Positions 1 to 4,814 of a stretch of 5,528 bases of DNA are shown here, piece after piece (position 1 is the first letter of the stretch; each line of letters opens with the position of its first letter). Position numbers and translations under genes: made by a program. The notes under the pieces are model-generated. The model was not told the DNA's origin, made no database searches, and worked only from the letters and a program-made list of their open reading frames with translations. The stretch comes from an uncultured Lachnospiraceae bacterium (GTDB lineage: Bacteria > Bacillota > Clostridia > Lachnospirales > Lachnospiraceae), in NCBI GenBank assembly GCA_900554205.1, contig USGM01000151.1, positions 1 through 5,528 on the forward strand. The letters are read 5' to 3'.

Positions 1-1
1 C

Positions 2-988
2 ATCCCCATTGCAAGGGAGCTGAACCGCCTCGGCATTGACTGCTTCTGCGTCGCCTGTGCCGCGGAGGGTATCGAATTGAGAAGGGCAGGGATCACCGGA
101 GAAATCCTGATCCTCGGCTACACCCACCCCACGGAGTTTTCACTGCTTTGCCGCTACCGGCTGACCCAGACTGTCACGGATTATGCTTACGCGGAAAAAA
201 TGCAGCAGAGCGGCATCCGCCTGCATGTCCACATTGCCGTCGATACCGGTATGCACCGCCTCGGCATCCGCTGTGAGGACATTGAGCACATTGCTGCAGT
301 TTATCAGATGAAAAATCTGCTTGTAGACGGCATCTTTACCCATCTGTCCGCCTGTGATTCCGCCGCCCCGGACTGCCATGCCTTTACCGAAAGCCAGATT
401 CTTGCATTCCGGCAGGTCGTAAAGGCATTGTCACAGGAAGGCGTTTCCTGTAAGGGAATCCACCTTCTCTCCAGCTACGGAATGCTGAACTACCCCGGGA
501 CGGCTGAAAGCTATGTACGTCCCGGCATCGCCCTCTACGGCTTATTCAGCACCGAAGCTGATACCCGGAATCTGCATGAAATCTGCCCTCTGGAGCCTGT
601 TCTCTCCCTGAAGGCACGCGTGGCATCCGTCCGTACCCTCTATGCCGGAGAATCCGTCGGCTATGGTCTCGCCTTCACCGCGGATCATGACATGCAGATC
701 GCCGTTCTGTCGATCGGCTACGCGGACGGACTGCCCCGGGAGCTTTCCTGCGGCAACGGCTCGGTTCTGATCGGCGGACAGCGCGCTCCCATTGTCGGCA
801 GGATCTGCATGGATCAGACACTCATAGATGTCAGCCAGCTTTCTGCTGTTAAGCAGGGCGATACCGCTGTGCTCATCGGGGGCTCCGGCTCGGAACAGAT
901 CACCGCCGGAGAGCTTGCCGGAAAATGTCATACCATTGCAAACGAGCTGCTCAGCCGTCTTGGCAGCCGTCTGGAACGAATCGTTTAA
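2..988 (+). CDS. Alanine/serine racemase, PLP-dependent fold III, VanT-like branch (N-terminus outside window)
   Basis: The enzyme interconverts L- and D-alanine (or serine) in the cytoplasm and supplies D-amino acids for peptidoglycan. The visible 328 residues begin just after the expected PLP-lysine motif, which by spacing lies about 12 residues upstream of the window, so the true start is not visible. Family landmarks, numbered from the first visible codon, are DTGMHRLG with the PLP-region Arg at 86, FTHLSACD with His at 114, SSYGMLNYP, VRPGIALYGL, the catalytic Tyr at 221 in VGYGLAF, IGYADGLPR, and GRICMDQ with Met at 270. The C-terminal TIANELLSRLG places Asn314 where ordinary alanine racemases carry Tyr (Tyr354 of the Geobacillus enzyme). 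This is the VanT serine racemase pattern. Whether the protein also has the N-terminal membrane domain of VanT cannot be seen. Racemase identity is certain; serine preference is inference. The gene ends 84 bases before perR with no convincing terminator. Confidence 0.95.
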   Translation: MPIARELNRLGIDCFCVACAAEGIELRRAGITGEILILGYTHPTEFSLLCRYRLTQTVTDYAYAEKMQQSGIRLHVHIAVDTGMHRLGIRCEDIEHIAAVYQMKNLLVDGIFTHLSACDSAAPDCHAFTESQILAFRQVVKALSQEGVSCKGIHLLSSYGMLNYPGTAESYVRPGIALYGLFSTEADTRNLHEICPLEPVLSLKARVASVRTLYAGESVGYGLAFTADHDMQIAVLSIGYADGLPRELSCGNGSVLIGGQRAPIVGRICMDQTLIDVSQLSAVKQGDTAVLIGGSGSEQITAGELAGKCHTIANELLSRLGSRLERIV

Positions 989-1006
989 ATTTTTTGAACA
1001 AACCAC

Positions 1007-1034
1007 TTGACAAACATACTCTTTTTTGTATAAT
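1007..1034 (+). promoter_or_regulatory. Sigma-A-type promoter of the perR-rubrerythrin operon
   Basis: A perfect -35 TTGACA (1007-1012) and a perfect -10 TATAAT (1029-1034) are separated by 16 bases. The expected transcription start is near 1041, leaving a leader of about 30 bases before the perR start codon. It lies in the gap after the racemase and faces perR. Such a near-consensus promoter would be strong unless repressed, which fits the operator that follows it. Confidence 0.88.
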
Positions 1035-1040
1035 GAAATT

Positions 1041-1053
1041 AGTAATGATTACT
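1041..1053. promoter_or_regulatory. Fur/PerR-type operator palindrome
   Basis: AGTAAT-G-ATTACT is a perfect 6-1-6 inverted repeat. PerR and Fur boxes are 7-1-7 palindromes (PerR consensus TTATAATNATTATAA). Widened to 15 bases, this site matches 9 of the 14 arm positions, including the inner TAAT/ATTA core on both sides. It starts at the predicted transcription start and ends 7 bases before the ribosome binding site, where a bound repressor would block initiation. Autoregulation by the PerR encoded just downstream is the simplest reading, but binding is inferred. Confidence 0.72.
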
Positions 1054-1072
1054 GTTATGAAAGGAGGCACGG

Positions 1073-1468
1073 ATGACTGCTTTAAAACACAGTAAACAGC
1101 GCGAGCTGATCAAGGCGTTCCTGATGACGCGGAAGGATCACCCCACCGCAGATGTTGTCTATACAAACGTTCGTCAGCAGAATCCGAATATCAGCATGGG
1201 AACTGTTTACCGCAACCTCACGCTCCTTGCAGATCTCGGGGAGATTCAACGGCTCCGGGTCGGTGACGGTGTGGATCATTTTGATGCCGACACCTCTCCT
1301 CATTATCATTTCGTCTGCACGGAATGCGGAAGCGTGATTGATCTGGAGATGAACAGTATCGAACAGATTACGGAGATTGCAGGAGCCAACTTTGACGGTC
1401 ACATTGCCGGCCATGTCACTTATTTTTACGGCACCTGCGGAAACTGCACAAAGTCGGAAAACCCCTAA
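1073..1468 (+). CDS. perR: Peroxide-responsive Fur-family repressor PerR
   Basis: This 131-residue cytoplasmic DNA-binding regulator of peroxide defence is slightly shorter than Bacillus subtilis PerR. The N-terminal winged helix contains HPTADVVY (His23) and the recognition helix SMGTVYRNLTLLADLGEI (41-58). The regulatory metal site of PerR is complete: His23, Asp71, His77, His79 and Asp90 correspond to B. subtilis His37, Asp85, His91, His93 and Asp104. The structural zinc site is complete too: CTEC (Cys82, Cys85) and CGNC (Cys122, Cys125). The Asp at the position equivalent to Asp85 (HFDAD) favours PerR over Fur or Zur. In the family, Fe(II)-bound PerR is inactivated by H2O2 through oxidation of the two sensing His residues. 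The start is set by AAGGAGG at 1061-1067, five bases before ATG. Rubrerythrin follows after 36 bases, almost certainly in one transcript. Confidence 0.93.
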   Translation: MTALKHSKQRELIKAFLMTRKDHPTADVVYTNVRQQNPNISMGTVYRNLTLLADLGEIQRLRVGDGVDHFDADTSPHYHFVCTECGSVIDLEMNSIEQITEIAGANFDGHIAGHVTYFYGTCGNCTKSENP

Positions 1469-1490
1469 GGGGATTCATTTTATTAAGAAA

Positions 1491-1495
1491 AGGAG
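1491..1495 (+). promoter_or_regulatory. Ribosome binding site that decides the rubrerythrin start
   Basis: AGGAG is followed by two in-frame ATG codons, at 1499 and 1505. The first is only three bases away, too close for efficient initiation. The second is nine bases away and gives a protein beginning MKYVCQVCGY, the usual beginning of a rubredoxin domain. The start at 1505 is therefore preferred; starting at 1499 would add Met-Ile. Confidence 0.75.
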
Positions 1496-1504
1496 ATTAT
1501 GATT

Positions 1505-2044
1505 ATGAAGTATGTATGTCAGGTATGTGGTTATGTTCACGAGGGAGACAGCGCACCGGAGGAGTGCCCGATCTGCCATGCGCCCGCTGAGAAGTTCACG
1601 GCTCAGTCCGATGACAGAACATGGGCTGCCGAGCACGTTGTAGGTGTGGCAAAGGGAGTCAGAGAGGATATTATTCAGGATCTCAGAGACAACTTTAACG
1701 GAGAGTGCTCCGAGGTCGGCATGTATCTTGCTATGGCGAGAGTTGCCTTCAGAGAGGGCTACCCTGAGGTCGGCATGTACTACGAGAAGGCTGCTTACGA
1801 GGAGGCTGAACACGCTGCAAAGTTTGCTGAGCTGCTGGGCGAGGTTGTCACCGATTCCACAAAGAAGAATCTGCAGATGAGAGTCGATGCCGAGAACGGC
1901 GCTACCGCCGGTAAGGTAGACCTCGCAAAGAGAGCTAAGGAGCTTGGTCTGGATGCCATCCACGATACCGTGCACGAAATGGCACGCGATGAGGCGAGAC
2001 ACGGTAAGGCATTTGAGGGACTTCTGAACAGATATTTCGGGTAG
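1505..2044 (+). CDS. rbr: Reverse rubrerythrin (N-terminal rubredoxin, C-terminal diiron four-helix bundle)
   Basis: This non-haem iron peroxidase reduces H2O2, with electrons passing from NAD(P)H through a reductase to the rubredoxin iron and then the diiron site. It is a cytoplasmic enzyme of 179 residues. The N-terminus is a rubredoxin-type Fe(Cys)4 site (Cys5, Cys8, Cys21, Cys24 in CQVCGY and CPIC). The helical domain carries the ligand helices GECSEVGMYL (Glu67/Glu70), EVGMYYEKAAYEEAEH (ExxH, Glu100/His103) and RDEARH (ExxH, Glu163/His166). In classical rubrerythrins the rubredoxin domain is C-terminal; this inverted order defines the 'reverse' class. In Clostridium acetobutylicum, revRbr is a major PerR-repressed gene needed for oxygen tolerance (established knowledge). 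Here it sits directly behind perR and has no promoter I can see in the 36-base gap, so it should share the PerR-controlled promoter. A strong terminator follows. Confidence 0.95.
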   Translation: MKYVCQVCGYVHEGDSAPEECPICHAPAEKFTAQSDDRTWAAEHVVGVAKGVREDIIQDLRDNFNGECSEVGMYLAMARVAFREGYPEVGMYYEKAAYEEAEHAAKFAELLGEVVTDSTKKNLQMRVDAENGATAGKVDLAKRAKELGLDAIHDTVHEMARDEARHGKAFEGLLNRYFG

Positions 2045-2071
2045 TTTTTGATTTGTTCCATCTGAAACACC

Positions 2072-2115
2072 GAAACCCCTACGAGCGGCAACTCGTGGGG
2101 GTTTCTTGTCTAATT
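2072..2115 (+). terminator. Rho-independent terminator of the perR-rubrerythrin operon
   Basis: A 14-bp stem, GAAACCCCTACGAG (2072-2085) with CTCGTGGGGGTTTC (2092-2105), contains one T-G wobble and closes a six-base loop. An interrupted T-rich run follows (TTGTCTAATT). It begins 27 bases after the rubrerythrin stop codon. On the minus strand the hairpin is not followed by T residues, so it should act only on the plus-strand operon. Confidence 0.9.
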
Positions 2116-2148
2116 ATTTTAAATGGCAAGACCAAACCATCAGGCTTA

Positions 2149-2719
2149 TTACCGTTTACTCCTCGCACATTTCAGGCTCTCGACCATGTCCACCTTCCTC
2201 AGCTTCCGTCCGGATAAAAGCATTGCCAGCAGGTATGCCACGGCGACAAACAGAAAGCTGCTCAGGATTGTCACCGCTTTGACCGGCAGGCTCATAATCA
2301 TTCCCGAGGACTGCGCCGCGGCAAGGATCATGGAATATGCCGTGAGATACCCCAGCACACCGAGCATGGAAATATTTCTCCGGCTCTCCTCCACGATCAT
2401 CCCGGACATCATCACAACAATCATTACGCAGATCAGCATTCCCAACACCTTCAACAGCCTCAACACAATACCTGCTGTCAGGGACAAATTCTCGACCTGC
2501 CGCCGGTAATCCATTAAAGCCATACTCAGGAACAATGTCGGAGCTTAACACTTTGCACAATACGAGGTAAGACACCGCCCCATAGACTACAATGGGAATC
2601 AGAAACGCAACCAGCATCAGCTTCCACGGAAGCCTTACAACATAATCCAGATACTCCGCATCCGCGAAATAGAACCCACAGAACGCCTTTGCAAACGGGA
2701 AGCTGAAAAGCAGACCAAG
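2149..2719 (-). pseudogene. FtsX/MacB-type ABC transporter permease remnant (deleted and frameshifted)
   Basis: These are pieces of a long multi-spanning permease that normally partners the ATPase upstream. Reading on the minus strand, the first piece (about 2719-2530) has a hydrophobic segment, PWKLMLVAFLIPIVVYGAVS, and the cytoplasmic motif KVLSSDIV. Sense then stops in that frame. It resumes one base out of register (from 2535 downward) with DYRRQVENLSL, a membrane segment, IVEESRRNISMLGVLGY, and the family C-terminus LLSGRKLRKVDMVESLK, ending at an intact stop codon. By family layout, the first piece ends the first half of the permease and the second ends the second half, so a large internal part is missing. 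GVLGY also runs straight into TAYSMILAAAQ, where about one loop and membrane segment would be expected. Nothing here can make a working permease. Deletion endpoints are approximate without a homologue. Confidence 0.8.
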
Positions 2720-3079
2720 AACATCTCTTGCGGAAGCGGAATCCAGTGCTCCCGTCGGTTCATCACACAGGAATATCTCCGGGTTTTTGATCAGAGCCCT
2801 GCCGATAGCGCACCGCTGCTGTTGTCCACCGGATAACTCGGAAGGAAAACTCCCGGCATGACGCGCAATTCCGAGATCCTCCAGCAACTCATCCATGCTA
2901 AGCGGCGCTTCGGAAATGTCCTGCACTACACGGATATTTTCCCTCACATTTAATTCTGCAATCAGATTATACGCCTGAAAAACGACCCCGATCTTCTTCC
3001 TGCGATACTCTCCAAGCTCTTTTCTGCTCAGTTTTGTCAGATCGGTTCCAGCGACGATGATCTCCCCCTCCTCCAACAC
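2720..3079 (-). pseudogene. ABC transporter ATPase remnant (MacB/LolD-like), Walker A region missing
   Basis: In an intact system this subunit binds and hydrolyses ATP to drive an FtsX-type exporter. About 120 residues remain. They begin at LEEGEIIVAG, the strand that normally follows Walker A by about 20 residues. Present are the Q-loop (GVVFQAYNLI, Gln35), the signature LSGGQQQR (82-89), Walker B IFLCDEP (102-108) and the D-loop GALD (110-113). Missing are the start codon region with the GxSGSGKST Walker A motif, and the C-terminal H-loop. After SARDV (about position 2720) the frame runs into permease sequence, so ATPase and permease are joined in one frame by deletion. No ribosome binding site lies at a suitable distance before the first possible start (GTG, 3079). 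It is inactive without Walker A; it could be transcribed but not functional. Confidence 0.85.
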
Positions 3080-3085
3080 AAGCTC

Positions 3086-3114
3086 ATGTTAGTCTATCCT
3101 AACTCTTTTGTCAA
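3086..3114 (-). promoter_or_regulatory. Promoter still present in front of the dead ABC transporter
   Basis: On the minus strand a perfect -35 TTGACA (3114-3109) and a -10 TAACAT (3091-3086, four of six consensus bases) are 17 bases apart. It points into the ATPase remnant, whose surviving sequence begins only seven bases beyond the -10. The original leader, ribosome binding site and first codons are therefore gone. Confidence 0.55.
3088..3103. promoter_or_regulatory. Dyad operator-like site inside the ABC promoter
   Basis: GTTAG-TCTATC-CTAAC is a perfect 5-bp inverted repeat with a six-base spacer, lying between and overlapping the promoter elements. Its right half, CTATCCTAA (3094-3102), recurs as CTATACTAA at 3117-3125, 23 bases away and just upstream of the -35. 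ABC exporters of this type are often controlled by a neighbouring TetR-family repressor with sites of this shape. No regulator gene is visible here, so the protein that would bind is unknown. Confidence 0.4.
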
Positions 3115-3173
3115 TACTATACTAATGCAATTTATCTCTCATGTACCAAAGTAATCTATACTTCCGGCAACAG

Positions 3174-3311
3174 TTGCACAAGATGTACATGACCACAAGC
3201 AGTGCACTCTGGAGCCGCCTGCGCTTAGTCTCCGTATTGTGGAGACTTACGCGCCGCTGCGAGCGAAGCAAAGCGCAAGCGTGCCTGCGGTGGTCTGTAC
3301 ATTTTGCACAA
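3174..3311. repeat. Structured palindromic element with 8-bp direct repeats at its ends (MITE-like candidate)
   Basis: The stretch is bounded by identical copies of TTGCACAA (3174-3181 and 3304-3311). Inside them, ATGTACATGACCAC (3183-3196) faces GTGGTCTGTACAT (3290-3302), complementary except for one extra T. Further in, TGCGCTT (3220-3226) pairs with AAGCGCA (3271-3277), and AGTCTCC (3227-3233) pairs with GGAGACT (3241-3247) around a seven-base loop. The result is one nested fold. It is more GC-rich than its AT-rich flanks. No convincing protein is encoded: the plus-strand frame across it has no family likeness and runs on over the chemotaxis gene. The 8-bp direct repeats could be a target duplication, but TTGCACAA is itself nearly self-complementary, so they could also belong to the palindrome. 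Confidence 0.55.
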
Positions 3312-3332
3312 CGTCACTTGCGAGAAAGCTAT

Positions 3333-3368
3333 AAAAAATACAGCCACCCTTTTGTTTGGGCAGCTGTA
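3333..3368 (-). terminator. Rho-independent terminator of the chemotaxis-protein gene
   Basis: Read on the minus strand, TACAGCTGCCC (3368-3358) pairs with GGGTGGCTGTA (3349-3339). This is an 11-bp stem with two G-T wobbles and an eight-base loop, followed directly by six T residues (3338-3333). It starts 27 bases after the stop codon of the gene ending at 3396. Confidence 0.92.
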
Positions 3369-3395
3369 CCTTTCACATTCTGTAGTTTCAGCAAT

Positions 3396-4664
3396 TTAAT
3401 CACGCAAGGAGAACTTCTCCAGCAGTTCATTCAATGTCGTTGCGGAAGCCGCCAGCTCCTCACTTGTCGCAGAAGTCTCCTCCGCCGTTGCTGAGTTAGA
3501 CTGGATGACATCGTTGATGTCCTCAACACCCTTTCTGATCTCTTCAACGGATTCCGTCTGCTTATCCGATGCGGTACGGATATTTGCTACCTCCTGAATA
3601 ATCTTATCCAGCTCATCCATTACCTTATGGATTGCCTCGCCGGTCTCCTTTGTCACCTTGTTGCCGACCTCAACCTCGATCAGGGACTCCTCGATCAGCT
3701 TTTTCGATTCAACGGCAGAACCTGCGCTCTGCTCTGCAAGCTGTCTGATCTGATCCGCTACAACCGCGAAGCCTCTTCCTGCCTCACCGGCACGAGCAGC
3801 CTCGATAGAAGCGTTCAGGGAAAGCAGATTTGTCTGGGACGCAATGTCCTCGATGTCAGCAATGATTTTCTCGACATTCTTCGTTGTGGCATTGATCTTT
3901 TTCATTGCCTCAACCAGTTCGTCTACCTTCTTCTGGCTTCTGTCCGCCTCGATGCCGACCTGCTTTGCCTTATCATGTAGAATATCCGTAGATTTCGTAT
4001 TTTCCAAAACATGACTGGTTACTTCGTCTACCGTTGCTACCAGCTCCTGCACAGCTGCTGCCTGATTCGTAGCGCCTTCCGCAATCTCCTGTGCGCTCTC
4101 AGCCAGCTGACCGCTTCCTGCGGAAACCTGCCCAGAGGAATCCTGAATGCCATGCATTGTTGCGCTGACCTTATCAACCATCTCGTTCAGCTCATCCAGA
4201 ACCTTGCCAAGCTGTCCGACATAAGCCTCCGGGCAGCTGCTCTGCACGTTAAAGTTACCTTCGGAAAAGCTCTTAACCATTGCATAAAGATCTGAAATCA
4301 CCTGTTTTAACACGCCTGCCGCAGTTTCAAAGGTATCGGAAAGCGTTCCCAGCTCATCTCCCGACTCATAAGATACACCGATCTCAAAATCACCTGCGGC
4401 AATTTTCTCCGCCGCCACTACAAGGCTTTCAATCGGCTCAACCAGCAGATTGCCAAGCATTTTAAGTACGATACGATCAAAAACAATTCCGGCAATTGCG
4501 AAAGCCGCTACGACTGCGGTGCCAATGTAATTCTTTCCTATGATTAGCGATACCAAAGCCGCTATTGTAAGGTCCGCAAGAGAGATTGTGACAATTCTTG
4601 ATACCAGATATAACTTATCCTTGATAGATTTCTGTTTCAATTCGCTTTCAATCTTACTATTCAT
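3396..4664 (-). CDS. Methyl-accepting chemotaxis-type signalling protein without an extracellular sensor domain
   Basis: This membrane-anchored receptor would control CheA kinase through CheW. It has 422 residues from the preferred start. A short basic N-terminus leads to two close membrane segments (about 22-43 and 48-68) with only a four- to five-residue external loop, so no periplasmic ligand domain exists. A HAMP domain follows (about 72-124, with VEPIESLVVAAEKIAAGDF and DELGTL). A second HAMP-like repeat is suggested at about 125-166 (FSEGNFNV then LDELNEMVDKV). The long methyl-accepting coiled coil carries the highly conserved hairpin tip SQTNLLSLNASIEAARAGE near 276-294 and ends in ATAEETSATSEELAAS. 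There is no C-terminal CheR/CheB tether pentapeptide. An upstream in-frame ATG (4700) lacks a ribosome binding site, while the one at 4664 has GGAGG eight bases before it. The gene is monocistronic, with its own promoter and terminator. It probably senses membrane, redox or cytoplasmic cues, but the signal cannot be read from the sequence. Confidence 0.93.
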   Translation of the reverse strand: MNSKIESELKQKSIKDKLYLVSRIVTISLADLTIAALVSLIIGKNYIGTAVVAAFAIAGIVFDRIVLKMLGNLLVEPIESLVVAAEKIAAGDFEIGVSYESGDELGTLSDTFETAAGVLKQVISDLYAMVKSFSEGNFNVQSSCPEAYVGQLGKVLDELNEMVDKVSATMHGIQDSSGQVSAGSGQLAESAQEIAEGATNQAAAVQELVATVDEVTSHVLENTKSTDILHDKAKQVGIEADRSQKKVDELVEAMKKINATTKNVEKIIADIEDIASQTNLLSLNASIEAARAGEAGRGFAVVADQIRQLAEQSAGSAVESKKLIEESLIEVEVGNKVTKETGEAIHKVMDELDKIIQEVANIRTASDKQTESVEEIRKGVEDINDVIQSNSATAEETSATSEELAASATTLNELLEKFSLRD

Positions 4665-4672
4665 CTCTTTGT

Positions 4673-4677
4673 CCTCC
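4673..4677 (-). promoter_or_regulatory. Ribosome binding site that decides the chemotaxis-protein start
   Basis: GGAGG on the minus strand (4677-4673) lies eight bases before the ATG at 4664. The alternative in-frame ATG at 4700 is preceded only by an A/T-rich stretch just after the -10 box, with no purine-rich binding site. The protein therefore very likely begins MNSKIESELK rather than 12 residues earlier. Confidence 0.8.
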
Positions 4678-4710
4678 AATTTTATTCTCTTTTGTTTCAT
4701 TTTGAGATAA

Positions 4711-4739
4711 ATTATAGTAGGTCAAAAGTCATAATTCAA
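4711..4739 (-). promoter_or_regulatory. Sigma-A-type promoter of the chemotaxis-protein gene
   Basis: On the minus strand, -35 TTGAAT (4739-4734) and a perfect -10 TATAAT (4716-4711) are exactly 17 bases apart. The predicted transcript starts near 4704, giving a leader of about 40 bases before the start codon at 4664. I see no flagellar sigma-28/SigD-type promoter (TAAA with GCCGATAA), so expression may not be tied to the flagellar cascade. Confidence 0.8.
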
Positions 4740-4761
4740 GTGAAAATTTCGCAATTTAGAC

Positions 4762-4779
4762 AAATTTTTACAAAAATTT
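4762..4779. repeat. AT-rich perfect inverted repeat upstream of the chemotaxis promoter
   Basis: AAATTTTT (4762-4769) and AAAAATTT (4772-4779) are perfect inverted copies two bases apart, about 23 bases upstream of the -35 box. The surrounding 4741-4800 is strongly AT-rich. It may be an UP-like element or a protein-binding site. It does not look like a terminator for the hydrolase upstream, because the arms contain no G or C. Confidence 0.45.
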
Positions 4780-4814
4780 TAACGCAAATTCAATTCTTAC
4801 TGACAGTCGTCTGG

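Noticed and set aside
952..972. Direct repeat CAGCCGTCT twice, 12 bases apart
   Set aside because: It encodes SRLGSRLE at the racemase C-terminus, a normal feature of this family branch rather than a DNA element.
975..1000. Possible terminator after the racemase (AACGAATCGTT then a T run)
   Set aside because: The inverted repeat leaves only a 4-bp stem with a three-base loop, too weak to call.
542..1006. 154-codon minus-strand open frame opposite the racemase
   Set aside because: It is antisense to a strongly conserved enzyme and its start would lie in the perR upstream region; a shadow frame of GC-biased codons.
1461..1474. Small hairpin ACCCCTAAGGGG at the perR stop codon as an intra-operon terminator
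   Set aside because: There is only a 4-bp stem and no uninterrupted T run; at most a weak modulating structure.
2123..2509. 128-codon plus-strand open frame
   Set aside because: It lies antisense to recognisable permease sequence and has no family likeness or convincing ribosome binding site.
3174..3311. Reading the palindromic element as a CRISPR repeat or att site
   Set aside because: There is only one unit, no regularly spaced repeats, and no integrase or cas genes in the window.
3141..3494. 117-codon plus-strand open frame
   Set aside because: It crosses the palindromic element, the minus-strand terminator and the 3' end of the chemoreceptor gene. It has no ribosome binding site and no family likeness.
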